DNA of 64,000 nt from Gracilaria gracilis (taxonomy: Eukaryota > Rhodophyta > Florideophyceae > Gracilariales > Gracilariaceae), in contig JARGSG010000202.1 in assembly GCA_030374805.1 (NCBI GenBank), positions 186,001-250,000 on the forward strand, written 5' to 3'. The notes below the pieces were generated by a model. That model was not told the DNA's origin, made no database searches, and saw only the letters and a list, made by a program, of their open reading frames with translations. The position numbers were made by a program, and so were the translations under genes. Shown in pieces: positions 1 through 10,937 of the stretch (the first letter of the stretch is position 1; every line of letters begins with the position of its first letter).

Positions 1-17
1 ACGTCCCGCCAGTACGC

Positions 18-24
18 TATAAAA
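18..24 (+). promoter_or_regulatory. Candidate TATA box upstream of ParB-2OG gene, copy 0
   Basis: TATAAAA lies about 170 bp before the probable start codon at 196. It is a motif match only; the corresponding part of copy 1 (19,140-19,330) is only partly conserved. Confidence 0.2.
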
Positions 25-195
25 TTTTTAAATAGGCACAGTGTATAGTTTAAACTAATATTGAGCGGACGCGCATCCGTGATGAAGTAGACGGAAAGGA
101 ACGAGATTGAAAGTTACAACTAGCTAACCGATCTCGCGAGCGTTCTCGACGGTCGTAAACAACCTTTTCCATTCTATCATCCGCGTGTTACCGCG

Positions 196-3100
196 ATGCT
201 GCCTCGCAAGCATAAAAGGGGGCCGGATTCAAGACGAGCGAACCCAAGTGCAGGGGTGTTAGAAATGCCGCCCCTAACACGAAGGAGAGGGAGGGCAAAA
301 GACACTACGCCGCGTATGCCACCAGCGCGAGCAATGACGAAGAAGGTTTCGCCCGCTGCTACGCTGGTAGTGAAAGGCGGCGATGCAGTGCATTTGTTTG
401 TGACGATTGGCAAAGAAAAGAGCAAGGTGAAAGTGGGAACCGCGGAGATGAGAGGTGTGGGGTCCGCCGGTGGAGCACGGAAGGCTCTTTGCCGTTCGCT
501 CCATGGGCATCTTTCAAGCGCGACTGCCCTAGAAGAAGAAGATTTGGTTGTGATCTTGAGGGCGAAGATTATTATAAGTCATTGAAGCGCGAAGTACCCT
601 TACCGTTTTCAAGGTTCTGAAGACCCAACAAGTACGCTGAGCGAGTTGTTCTGGGCTGGGTTGTATGCATGGGATACGTCGATGATGGACCAAATCGAGA
701 TTCCGCAAAGTCCTACTCCAGGGTCCGGGGCTGGCAAGTCTTCTACATCTCAGCCTGAGAAAGTGGTTGCTCTGGAGGTCGAGAAACCTGCTGAGGAAGC
801 TTCCAAAACTCGATGAAAGTCTTCTGAAGGGATGAAGAAGCCCGTGGGAGCGAGCGTCAGCATCATAGAGGACTCCGACGACGATATTGTGGAGGTCTTT
901 CAGACCAGTAAGGCTCCGCTTGCTGACGCGGAGGAGGACTTCTTCGATGAAGGAGACAGTGTTCCGTCGGAAGAGGTAGACAGCACCCTGTCTCTCAAAA
1001 AGATTTCCGTCACCGACTGTGTTCAACGCAGGTTGACGATGGATATCGAGATGATTGAAATCCCGAAGAAGACAGTTCGAAATGTAAATCTGGGACACAA
1101 GGAGGCGACGATGATGAAATGTCGCAACTTTGGGTGGCTTCCGTCCGCAGGTTCGATTGCTGTGGCATCTCTAGGAGAGTATGCCGTGAATGAAAAAGTT
1201 GTTGATGGGAGAATTGTTCTGCCCGTAACCCTCATAGACGGATATCACAGAATTCTTGTGCTACGAGACTTGCATGGGGAAGGCGGGAAGTGGGTGGATA
1301 TAGTCAGTTCTTTGGATGTTGTGCTGTGGGGAAGAAAGGATGGGAAGGCCATCATAATGAACGAGGTACTAGGACTCGGCAATCTTCTGAACGAGGTGAT
1401 TTCGAATGTGCTGAAGATGTCATTTGCAGACAAAATTCATAGCACGGTATCTTTTGTGCAGAACGTCGTGGACGAGTCCCATGTGGATGTGAAGAGCATT
1501 ACTTCGAAGCAGTTAGCTGGTGCTTTGAAGGGAAGTGAGGCTATCGAAGACTACAGCGTGCGACACTTGACTCGTTACGCGACATTGGCTCTGAAGTTTG
1601 TGGAATGTGAGGGGCTTTTGGAGTTCTTTGAGAAGGTGTGTGAGGAGGGTCCAGCCCTGACGTTGACGCATGTCTCGAGTGACCTCCTGATGGGTCTCAC
1701 CGATGGGCAGTTTCGATTTGTCGTACGTTGCTTGCAATGGCATGTGGAACTGAGGTTGTCTTCTTCAACGAGAACCGGTCGTTTTGAAAACATGAGGAAG
1801 CACTTCTTTCAATGTGCCATAGGTATGTACAACCTATGTAATGTCACTGCGAAGAAGAAGGAGATTAGTGTTGAAGAATTATTGCAGACAGTATTCAACT
1901 TAGGAGGAAAACATGTGTCTGTGATGGAATATCTGGGTATGCAGACAGCAAAAATGGAACTTGGCGGGGCGAGGCGTTTATGGGACGGGATGGTGTCTAG
2001 AAAGGTGAATACCGCGGATAACAAGGTTCAAGAAGTTTTCAAAGTATCGCTTCAAACGTCAGAGGGTGTGAAGGAGGTGGGAGAGGAGGTGGTTGACGTC
2101 GTGGGTGTAGGTGATGGTACGTCAACCGCAGCACCTAATGAGGCAGAAGATGCTCTCATGTTGTTTGAAGCTTCCGTGCAAGGGGACGACCCTGAAGCAG
2201 AGCCATCAGGGTTGAGGCGGAGCACACGGAAAAAGATTGCTCCGGGCCGGCTGAAAGAGGATTGGGGTGGCAAGGCTGGGAGCAAGAAGAAGAAGAAGAA
2301 GAGGAGATTAATTGATCTTACTGACGATGAGGATGAAATAGAAATCCAATCTGCTCCGAAGAGGATGAAGAAGGGCACAGTGAAGACCCCTTCTGGAGAT
2401 ATACCAATGGAGGTTGTTACTTTATTCAGGAATATGACGAAGCTGGCATTGAAGAAGTTCTTCAAAGAACAGAAAATAAATGTGGTGTCGTCGAGCGAGG
2501 ATGAAAGTTGTGGCAGTGAGAACGATAGTAGGTTCGTTCAGGACGAGGAGGAAGGGGTGGATGAAGGAACGATGCGTGGATTTGAAGATAAGAATCCCGA
2601 GAAACCGCAGAAAGGGATGAATAAGGCAGGAGAGTGGGCTGGTGGATCGGATATGTCATGGACGAGTCTGGTGAATGCGCTACCGAGTGAGTGGCCGGTA
2701 GGGAAAAATGCAGTGAAACATCAGCACCCATGGATCGAGATGATTCATTTGCGAAAGGAGCACAGGGCGAGATGTTTGGGGGTGGCGGATTTGAGAGCGG
2801 TCCATCACGCGGTGTACTGGCATGCCGCCCGGAATGTGCACAAGGAGCTGGGTAGCACGAATGAACCAGTTCTTGGGGTGAAGCTTCCGTTGAAGGGAAA
2901 GCCGAGAGGGGAGAAAGAAGCTCTTTGGTGGCGGCGATGGAGAGGGATGACCTCGCTCGAGAGTACTTTGCGACGAAGAGAATGGAATGGATAGAAAGGG
3001 GTTTCTGTGTTTTGGAACACTTCGGAACTGATGGACGTATGTCAGAGGAAGCGAAGAAGAAGGGCGTGGTGGTGGATGAAGATGTGACAGAAGGGTTGCT

Positions 3101-4010
3101 ACAGTTTTTTGAGAAGGATTTCAAGGAGCAACCAGACTTGGAATTTGAAGAGGACCGAACGAAATGGAACCCCATCATCAACGCGGGAAAAGGAAAGGAT
3201 GCTGGGAGCAGGATTCGGGGAATTAGACGATATATTACGACGAAGAAGGAAATTGTTTATTGCATGGAATCTGATGAGAAGAATGTGATGATGGTGAGAA
3301 AGCGGGCGTTAATGGATGCGAGGTTTGGGCAAATTACATCGGCTCTTCGCCTTTGTAACAACAGCAAGGCTAAGAAAAAGATGTATGCGCCGCAGACCGG
3401 AGAGCGTGTGTTGTGTACGGGGGAGGGATGCCCAAGGCAGGTTTTGCACACTGATTTTCGAGGGTTGGCGAATGTGGAGAAGGATAAGGGAGATATTCCG
3501 AAGTCCTTCGTAATGGCCTCTGGAGGGAGTTCATTTATGATATGGGTTTGTGAGAGGTCTCACAATATGTATGTGACGGATGACAAGAGTTTGAGGAGGT
3601 TATCACGTACAATGGTTGTGAAGAAGTTCAGGGTTCCGCCTTACTCTGTGTTTATTGGGAGAAAGGATGTGTTTCATGCGGGAGCTTGGTACATGGATGC
3701 GTTGGTGAAAGAGAATTGCCTGAGGTATCACATGTATTTTGTACCTGAAGGATACAAGCTCCCTGAGGCGGGGCACAGGGAGCCAGTGTTTCGGCCAAAG
3801 TTCGTAGATGAGGACTCTGGGCTAGGAGAAGACCCAAACGACCAGATGGACCATGATGAAGGTTTGGAGGAAGAGAGTGAAATGGAAGATATAGAAGATG
3901 GAGAGAACGAGTACGAAGAGGAAGATGAAGAGATGTCAGGTGGCCCTGCTGAGAATACAGATGGGGATTACGAGGAAGGACGGATGATAATGGATGACGA
4001 CGATGAGTAG
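196..4010 (+). pseudogene. ParB-like / 2OG-Fe(II) dioxygenase fusion gene, copy 0
   Basis: One long reading frame is broken by two in-frame TGA codons (583-585 and 814-816) and a 1-bp deletion near 2925; the joins are shown by copies 1 and 2, which carry neither stop nor the deletion. Order of parts: a basic N-terminal region (196-585); an acidic stretch; a ParB-like core with IDGYHR (residues 135-140 of the block starting at 832); a helical region; a basic nuclear-localisation-like run followed by LIDLTDDEDE, which resembles a SUMO-interacting motif; and a C-terminal 2OG-Fe(II) domain. In the block starting at 2925 the iron triad is H175-x-D177 and H251, with R267 sixteen residues later as the likely 2-oxoglutarate ligand. 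The acidic tail ends at 4010. Inferred role: nuclear DNA binding plus base or protein hydroxylation. The ParB call is weaker than the dioxygenase call. Confidence 0.6.
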
Positions 4011-4173
4011 GTATAATGTAGCACTTATACTATTGTGTTTGTTTGTGATAGAGACTTGACATAAAAAGTGAACAGGTGATTTGTTTAAGCGGCAACTTAC
4101 AAAGAATTAGAGAACAAAAACGGGTTGTGTGTGTAGTTGCAACGAGTACGATGTTTACAATTTGTTCTAATTA

Positions 4174-5004
4174 CTAGAGAATGTGATGTCTAAGAACGTT
4201 GATATAGTTCGTGTGGAAAGGGGCAGGGTCCTGCCTTCCGGCTAGTTTTTCATCTGCGGAGGTGAGATAGAAGTAAGCATTTCTAGATTCATACTCCGAG
4301 AAAGGAGCTGGGAAGGAAGTAAGGGTGCTGCCGTATCCCAGAAGTGATTCCACTGTAGAAGGGATATTGAAGGAGAGACCTGTGTTGAAGGTGACTATGC
4401 CTAGAAGCTCCTTCATTATAGTTGAGACAATAGTTTTGTACTTGGTAGCCACTTCATACATGGTAACGAATCCAAATGAAGAACCGACGAGATTGAAGGA
4501 AGGGATCCAAACGAGCTTTTGGTAGTAAGACTTGGAAAAGGTGTTTTCGTCGACCATACTGCAAGTGAGACCTGCGGTCCAGAAGCGTTCAGCTATTTCC
4601 AGAGCCCACTTTCCGGTGGCCGTGGTTAGACCATTGGGGGAGAGAGGCGTAGCACCATCCTGTGGGGAGGCGCCGACAATGGGAACGGCGATGTAAAGAG
4701 CGGCTCGTGTGCAGTGCTCAATTCCGTGTTGGGAAAGGATGGGAAGAATGTGACCATTCTGGATGAAGACTAAGTCCTCTGCTCGTTGTGCTAGACAAGA
4801 TAAAATTACTTTTTTGAGAAGGCCGTTCCTGCCACAGAAGAATATTGGACCTTGGAAAAGGCACTCTGCGGAAATGAAGTCCTCGATGGAGAAAAAGGTG
4901 TCCTGAGGGGAACCATTGTTGTAAAGCATGGTACCAATACGGCCTCTCTCTACGACAACAGCTTGGATGATTGTAGAACGGAGGGGAGATGAATCGGAGC
5001 TCAT
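4174..5004 (-). CDS. Ketopantoate reductase-like oxidoreductase, copy 0
   Basis: A 276-residue open frame, intact here and broken in copy 1. The N-terminal GRIGTML stretch resembles the glycine-rich NAD(P)-binding turn of ApbA/PanE-type reductases (usually GxGxxG), but the first glycine is replaced (VVVERGRIG). DLVFIQNGHILP, GLTTATGKWA and the late SRNAYFYL segment (residues about 240-250) resemble a reductase-like family found in plants and algae. It lies convergent with the ParB-2OG gene (164 bp apart) and diverges from the MSNGYV gene. The usual short Rossmann beta strand before the glycine turn is recognisable but degenerate. It may be a captured host gene serving the element, or may have lost catalysis. 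The family assignment is by motif memory and moderate only. Confidence 0.5.
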   Translation of the reverse strand: MSSDSSPLRSTIIQAVVVERGRIGTMLYNNGSPQDTFFSIEDFISAECLFQGPIFFCGRNGLLKKVILSCLAQRAEDLVFIQNGHILPILSQHGIEHCTRAALYIAVPIVGASPQDGATPLSPNGLTTATGKWALEIAERFWTAGLTCSMVDENTFSKSYYQKLVWIPSFNLVGSSFGFVTMYEVATKYKTIVSTIMKELLGIVTFNTGLSFNIPSTVESLLGYGSTLTSFPAPFSEYESRNAYFYLTSADEKLAGRQDPAPFHTNYINVLRHHIL

Positions 5005-5570
5005 TTCGATGAGTTTGTTTGATTGAAAGTATGGGCTGTTGGAAGGTGTCGGGTGCTGGTAGCTGTGAAAGGAAAGTGGTCTACATTCTAAGGAGTGGGT
5101 AAAGCTTTAGCTACATGACTGGACTGTTGTTTTGGTCATAGAAAAAAGTGTTCCAGGGAATGAGGGGATTTGTATGATTCGGTTATGGAAAGAAATTAGC
5201 AGCAGGGCTGCAGAGGTGATAGGGTCGAAGAGTGTGTTTATAAAAAGGTATGCAGCGAAATAAAGCATAGAAAGTAAGAGTTTATGGTACCGTTGATACT
5301 TGAGAGGTGGTTTATCAGGGGTTTCATTGGGATACGGTATGGACCGAGGTTGGGAAAATTTGGAGATTTCTAAGAAAAAAATGAAAATTGTGTGGAATGG
5401 CGGGAAATAGGAGTGGATGTGAATGGAGTACAAAGGGTTGTGCAGCGCAAGTGGGTGTGTGGCCGACAGTGCCACGGGTGTGTGGAGTGAGGGGGAGTGC
5501 TGCAACTGTTGGGTTCATCTCGCTTGTTCTTATCTATCTTCGTTATCGTGAACCGCCGTTTATTTCTGCG
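5005..5570. other. Divergent intergenic region, reductase / MSNGYV genes
   Basis: 566 bp between two divergent start codons, so it probably holds both promoters. Open frames here are not conserved in the matching region of copy 1 (24,245-24,759) and are not called. No clear repeat or RNA gene is visible. Confidence 0.4.
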
Positions 5571-6533
5571 ATGTCGAATGGGTACGTCGAGGACGAGGAG
5601 CTAGTGGCTCTGCCTGACCGGACGGAGGTACCAGAGATGCCACCGGGAAGTAAGGAGAAGGGTGGGGACAAGGTTTGCATGGGGGAGAAGGAGAGAAGTG
5701 GGGATAGAGAGGGAGGTGGTGGTGATGGGGGTGGAGGGGGTGGAGGGGATGGGAGACCGGAGAGGAGGTTTGCGGCGGAGATAGAGGAGCGGTTGAAGAG
5801 GCTTGGAGGGGATCTGAAGGAGCATTTGGACGACAGGCTTTCTGAGATGGTTAGTGAGATGGGAGGGGTGGTGCTGAGTGTGTCGGAGATTGGGGTGCCA
5901 ATGGATTTGATTTCGACAATTCGGAAAAGGATGAAGTTGGCTGGAATTGGGACTGGAAGGCATTTGAGTGGGATGGTAGAATGGGTCGGGAGGGAGCTGG
6001 TGACGCTGATAAGGGAGAATATGAGGCTGAGAGGACGTGTGGAGGTGTTGGAGGCGCAAGTGGGACCGGTGGAGAAGGCGTGCCAATTGTTGTTGGAGGT
6101 GAAGGAACTGGTGAGGGAAGGAGGCGTTGGGAGGGAGGCGGGAAGAGAGAAAGGGTCACCAGTGACGCCTGGCTCCCGTGGTGGGGGTGGGTGCGTGAGG
6201 GGAAGGAGCGGAGAAGGAAATGGGGGGGAGGTTTGGGGAAGTAGGCTGAGGAAGAGGCGAAAGGGTGGGGTGATGGTGGACGAGGATGGGAAGGTGTGTG
6301 TGCCGCGGCAGCTGCCGGGTGGTGCGCCACTAGTTGGGTTTGGTAGCGCGGCGGCGGCTGTTCGAACGGCGGAGCGCATACTTGAGGAGCAGGAAGAGAA
6401 GAGGCTGGGAGGGGTTGGAAGCCGGTTTGGGGTTAGGAGGGTGTACGAGAATGGAGAGAGTGTTCCGCTGGAGTTCTTCAACTTGAAATTTAGGGAAACT
6501 GAGACTCAGGATCCGAATGCAGGGTTGGAATAA
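5571..6533 (+). CDS. Conserved element protein of unknown function (MSNGYV protein), copy 0
   Basis: A 320-residue product. The start at 5571 is chosen because MSNGYV followed by DEEL is conserved in copy 1, whereas upstream codons are not. Parts: an acidic N-terminus; a glycine/aspartate-rich linker (about residues 45-62); a helical block with the conserved segment GVPMDLISTIRKRMKL; a probable coiled coil (RENMRLRGRVEVLEAQV); a basic stretch RLRKRRKGG that could be a nuclear signal; and a C-terminal block ending FFNLKFRETETQDPN, which is retained even in the scrap copy at 51,109. It is the gene nearest the right terminus in three copies. No known domain was recognised. A structural or terminus-binding accessory role is possible but not shown. 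Confidence 0.6.
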   Translation: MSNGYVEDEELVALPDRTEVPEMPPGSKEKGGDKVCMGEKERSGDREGGGGDGGGGGGGDGRPERRFAAEIEERLKRLGGDLKEHLDDRLSEMVSEMGGVVLSVSEIGVPMDLISTIRKRMKLAGIGTGRHLSGMVEWVGRELVTLIRENMRLRGRVEVLEAQVGPVEKACQLLLEVKELVREGGVGREAGREKGSPVTPGSRGGGGCVRGRSGEGNGGEVWGSRLRKRRKGGVMVDEDGKVCVPRQLPGGAPLVGFGSAAAAVRTAERILEEQEEKRLGGVGSRFGVRRVYENGESVPLEFFNLKFRETETQDPNAGLE

Positions 6534-6802
6534 GGGAGCGCTGGTGGTGGGTTCGTAGTTTTTTAGAGTGTTCTTGACGAGTGTGGTGAATGTAAAGTTA
6601 CGAGCGGTGGTAGGGGAACTGCAAACTAGCATTCAACTCCAGTAGATGAAGTTTGAACTGCACTGAACGGGAACGTAATTTCCAAAAAAAATTTTTTTGC
6701 CTTGCCAACTAGCGCAAACTGCAAAAATGCTAGTTCTTTCGGACTATTATTTTCACAACTAGCGATCTAGCACACTAAACTAGCATTCTGAGAACACCGA
6801 CG
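6534..6802 (+). repeat. Right terminal region and terminal repeat, copy 0
   Basis: After the MSNGYV stop, several copies of AACTAGC or its complement GCTAGTT appear (6707-6783), ending with TAGCATTCTGAG then AACACCGACG at 6802. The same layout occurs at 25,800-25,983 and 51,660-51,857. Clustered short subterminal motifs next to a terminal repeat are typical of transposase binding regions in CACTA-like and related elements. Confidence 0.65.
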
Positions 6803-7014
6803 AGAGTGTGTGTGACGACAGTAACGACGGTGGCGGCGAGAGAGACGAGTGTGGGTGACGAGAGCGGCGGCGGAGGAAGGGACGAACGTGCCCTCTAAAC
6901 CTCGAATATGGCCCAAATATGGCCGAGATATGGACAAAATGTGGCCGTTTCGCTCGCAAATTTCAGAGAAGGTGTAACTACGGAAAAAAGTACTTTCGTC
7001 CACTGACACGTGTA
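6803..7014. other. Unassigned segment between copy 0 and copy 1
   Basis: 212 bp lying after the copy 0 terminus and before the point where copy 1 becomes alignable to the copy 2 transposase-side end. It is rich in GACG/GCGG trinucleotides and holds imperfect tandem ATATGGCC-like motifs at about 6906-6945. Copy 2 instead has AACTAGC-type sequence plus a terminal repeat at this position, so copy 1 seems to have lost or replaced its left terminal repeat. Confidence 0.45.
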
Positions 7015-7399
7015 CCCATCTTTGCTAGTTGGGATGGAAGGGAAACTAGCATACTTCTTTCGTTTATGGTAGTTTCGCAGCACAATATAAGTGTGTTAGT
7101 GCCACCTACGTTCATTTATACGGGGGCGAATAGCGAGATAGACACTTAGATAAAAACTTAAATAGGTGTTTATCGAATAGGAATAGGATTATACAAATAG
7201 ATCGAATACCTTTTCAGTTTGAGGAGATCGGTTCACTAGTCAACACCTTTCACATCAGGCATTCGTATACTAAATATATGAAACGCCTTCGAATCACGTG
7301 CAATCATCCCAACCACTCTGTCCCACCGTCCGTGCGCCATATTACGCTCCCCGCTACATACACCCAATCCTCTCCAACAACCCCCAAACCTTCCCCGCC
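7015..7399 (+). promoter_or_regulatory. Left subterminal and upstream region of the copy 1 transposase
   Basis: 385 bp before the likely transposase start at 7400, aligned to 47,205-47,586 of copy 2. It contains GCTAGTT/ACTAGC motifs (7021-7053), consistent with subterminal repeats. No start codon upstream of 7400 gives a frame conserved with the zinc-finger segment. Confidence 0.35.
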
Positions 7400-10300
7400 A
7401 TGCCCAACTGCTGCTTTGAAGGCTGCTCCTTCTTCGCCCGCACCATCCCCGCCATGCAAAGGCACCAGAGGAGATGCCCCAATCGCCTCAACCCAAACAA
7501 GCGTTTCCTCTCCCCAGGCGGAGGCCTCCTCCACTTCCCCCCACCCATCAAGCGTCACAAGTCTACCCCTCACCTCCATACACCTCCCCCTCCCACAAAC
7601 CGCCCTTCCGACAACGTCCCCATCGCAAACGACGACTCCTACCACCACCAGCAACACTCCCTTTCCCTCCACACCCCGGACGCCTACCACATCGCCACCA
7701 CCCCCGTTTGCTCCATCTCCCCCCTCCCCCTCCTCCCCCTCCTCCTCCCCCTTCCTTCCCCCTCTTCAACAACCCCCACCTCGAACGCATGGTCCTCTAC
7801 ATCTCTTCCATCGCCTCCTCCCTCGGCCTCCGAAAAGCTGACGAACTCATCTCCCTCCTCCACGACCCCGCCTTCTCCAAATCCGCCTTCCACAACGCCA
7901 TCTCCTCCGCCACCCAGTGCCTCGAGCTGCAGAAAACCCTCTTCCAGCACCGTGTCAGCAACATCGGCTTCGCTCCCACCACCCTCTTCGACCCACAGCA
8001 GCTCTTCTCCACCACCATCTCCCGAAAGGACCCCATCCAGGTCCTCAAACAACAACTCGCCGTCGCACAATTCCACAACACCTTTATCTACCCCGTCTCC
8101 CACACAACCCCTTCCGGCTCTCCCGCTTTCGGCCACCCCATGGCCTCCACCCTCGGAAAAGAAGCATTCCCGGCGTCAAAGCCGCAATCATGCACTCCTG
8201 CAACGACTCCTGCATCTGGCACACCCCCGACTCCACCGGTATCGACTCCTTCATCGGCTTGGTCCAGATCTACTCCGACAAGTCCTTCACCTCCCTCAAA
8301 TCCTGTTCCATCACCTCCTACCCCCTTCACATTACCCTTCTCAACTTCTCCGATGCCTTCCGTTGCAAGTGCATCACCGAACACCTCACCCTTCTCGGAT
8401 AATTGCCAACCTCCTTCCTCCCAACCAACCCCTCTCAAGACCACGACTCTATCCCTCAAACGTTTTCTCACATCCCACGCCACACGAAAATGGAACTCAT
8501 TCAGCTCACCATCTCCAACCTCCTCGGCCCCCTCCTCTCCTCCGGTCTCAACGGCTTCCCCTTCCGTGACGCCCATGGCGTTCTCTGCCACTGTCACCCA
8601 ATCATCGTCAGCTACTGAGCCGACATCCCCGAAGCAAAAGACATCCTCGCCATCTCCCACAGAACCAGCCCCCAACACCCTTGTCATAGATGCACCGTCT
8701 CCCGCACAGACCTCCCGCTACACATTCAATCCCCTTCCCCCCGAATTCAGCCACAGACCCTCGCCGCACGCAAATCACACTCCACTCTCCTCCAACAATC
8801 ACAAGACGCTCTCCTTACTCGTAAGCTCAGAATCTCCCGCAACACAAAGGAAAAAGCCTTTGAAGCCCTCCACTCCCTCTCCCTCGCAAAGTACTCCTCC
8901 CTCTTCGAATCATACCCTCTTCTCAACATCACCCCACTCCTCTCCCCTTACAACTTCTTCACTTTCGAACCATTCCACAACTTCCACCTTGGCGTCTCCA
9001 AGCTCATCAAGCTCGCCGCAATCGAGAGAGTCCGCTCAGAAGCACTCTTCACCACCCCCCGTTCCTCCAAGTCCCGTCGCCCCTTCAACTCCGTCCGCAC
9101 TTCCATCCTCAAACATCCAAACACCGTCCTCTCCGCTATCAAAAAGCACTCCCCCGCAAACGGACTCCACATCGACTTCTCCACTTCCGGCAACGGTAAA
9201 ACTCTCAACGGTTTCTTCACTACCGACGGCTTGCGTGGAATGCTCCAAGCAAAAGACTACCGCTCACTCGACATGGTCTTCCCCTTCATCGGCGCCTTCT
9301 TCGACCGATGCTGTGACGAAGTCAATTCAGCTCCCATCACTTCCGCCTTCTCCAAGTACTGAGACCTCCTCCTCACCTCCATGCGATACAACACCTTCAC
9401 CGGATGGACCGACGCCTGCCTCACCGACGTCTACAACCAAATCCGCTCCTTCAAGCGCATAGCGGTACTCTTTCTCGGCCCCCACCACACTTCCAGCCTC
9501 GGAACCCTCAAGTTCCACCTCCTCGACCACATTGTCGAGAACATTCGCCACTTCAGAGGCCTCCACTTTAATGATGCCGGCATATTCGAGCACGCTCACA
9601 CCCTCTTCAAGTCCCACTACTCCAAAACCTCAAAGCGCAGGTCCACCGCACATCAAGAAACCATTCTTGCCTTCCATCGCTCCAATGCCATCAAGGACTG
9701 GAATCCCGTCTCCACAAATCCTTCCATCACCTCCTCCTCCCCTGGCCTTGCTTCCCCCCTTCAATCCCGAGAACCCAGTTTCGCCCATGATGGCAAACAC
9801 ATCTCCTTCGCTGACCTAATCACTGCCCACAAATTCATTCGCTCCAATCCTAACATACCTCACAAATCTCGACAAGACCTCTTCCCCCCCGATACCCTAT
9901 CCATTCTTGCACAATTCAGAAAAGACGCCCTCCCATCCTTTATCACCCTCTCTCTCGAAGTCCTACGACTCACTGACAACTCCCCCGCCCTCCGTCAGGC
10001 TCGACTCACCATAGTCAACTCCACTTATGTCGTCGGCAGTTACATCCCAACACTCGACAACTACATCACAGAACGAAACGAGTTCACCCTCCAGGATCCT
10101 TTTGTCCCCATCATTCAACGAATTTTTGCCACCCCCTCCTTCGGTCCATCCAAGTCCCCAAAGTTCTCTTACGTTCTCGTCGCCGGCTCCACCTCCCTCA
10201 CTACACATCAATCGCCTGGGTCTGCAAACTCATCTCCCTTCTTCGTTTCGCCCTTCCTTCTTCAAATTCTTCTCCCAAGGAGTTCGCCTTCGTCCAGTTC

Positions 10301-10594
10301 ATGGAACTCGTCCCACCCAGCGACGACGTCGATCTCACCCTCAACTGCGTTTACCTCCGATGGGCAACAGACGACGAACATAACCACACCATCCACCCAG
10401 TTCCAATCTCTACCCACTCCACTTCCGATAACGTTTCCCCTTGGTATGGACTCATCCCCTCTTCCTCCATCCTCGGCTCCGTTCATATTCTCCGCCAGAA
10501 CTACCCCGCTCCTCCCTTCACTTCTCGTCTAGACTGGCGCTTTCACCGATTCTATCTCAATCGGTTCTATCGAGACCCCACCGCCAAGCCTTAA
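7400..10594 (+). pseudogene. KDZ/Plavaka-type transposase, copy 1 (broken)
   Basis: The probable start is 7400, opening a C2H2-like finger (CCFEGC, then QRHQRRC). A proline/serine-rich linker with a C-rich tract (7718-7765) follows, then the catalytic region: LVQIYSDKS, YPLHITLLNF, LGYLP, an acidic ADIPEAKDI segment, PCRRC, EPFHNFHLGVSK, then FHLLDHI and SKTSKRR near the C-terminus. This succession of an IYSDK acidic motif, a TLxN-type segment, LGYLP and a Cx2C matches Plavaka/KDZ-family transposases as I know them. Breaks: the finger and core are in different frames, a 1-bp deletion near 8165, TGA at about 8617 where copy 2 has Cys, and TGA at about 9361. Copy 2 supplies the intact reading for most of the core. 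The gene is convergent with the next one. Confidence 0.65.
7718..7765 (+). repeat. C-rich low-complexity tract inside the transposase gene
   Basis: Pyrimidine tract (CCCCCT/CCT units) between the zinc finger and the catalytic core. Copy 2 has 13 fewer bases here, so tract length changes the reading-frame relation of the two parts. Confidence 0.6.
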
Positions 10595-10937
10595 TTCCCA
10601 TCCCACACGTAACCTCTACTCCCTGTTAGCTTCAGCTTCATAAAAATTTCAACCCGCTTCCTTTCAATTGGGAGAAGTGAAGATACGCATGACATGAGAA
10701 AGAAGAAGCATCTCTTTCCCATCCCACACATACCTGAACCCCTTCCCCCCTCACTGCACCTCACCCTACCCTTAGTAGCCCGCCTCTTCCCTACATCAAC
10801 CCCTGACACTTCCCTGCGTTCCGCCCGGTGTGCCACCAACCGCCCGAAACCCGCGTCCTCCGTTCGACAGGCCGCTATGTAAAAATCAAGAACTGCACTT
10901 AGTCTCCGTGTTAGTTTTTCCATAAAATATTCCTCCC
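10595..10937. other. Convergent 3' intergenic region
   Basis: 343 bp between the ends of two convergent genes, matched by 38,703-39,034. No gene or structured RNA seen. Confidence 0.4.

Larger units (their letters stand above)
1..6802 (+). mobile_element. Giant KDZ-type transposon, copy 0 (right third only)
   Basis: This segment carries the ParB-2OG gene, the reductase-like gene and the MSNGYV gene in the same order and orientation as 19,336-25,714. It ends at 6802 with the terminal motif TAGCATTCTGAGAACACCGACG-like sequence (read in two parts: TAGCATTCTGAG, then AACACCGACG) that also ends copies 1, 2 and 3. Its transposase, methyltransferase and SET genes would lie left of the window. Protein divergence from copies 1 and 2 is clearly larger than between those two, so it is an older or separately derived copy. 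It contains the best preserved oxidoreductase and MSNGYV genes in the window. Confidence 0.8.

Noticed and set aside
2925-4010. Calling the dioxygenase a TET/JBP family member
   Set aside because: The HxD...H...R spacing fits many 2OG-Fe(II) families; TET/JBP-specific features could not be confirmed by eye.
5543-6481. 312-codon minus-strand frame opposite the MSNGYV gene
   Set aside because: Ser/Pro-rich shadow of a Gly/Glu-rich gene; not conserved as a frame in copy 1.
7474-9462. 662-codon Pro/Ser-rich open frame across the transposase gene
   Set aside because: Only its middle part is the transposase core; the rest is an out-of-frame reading of C-rich sequence without conserved motifs.
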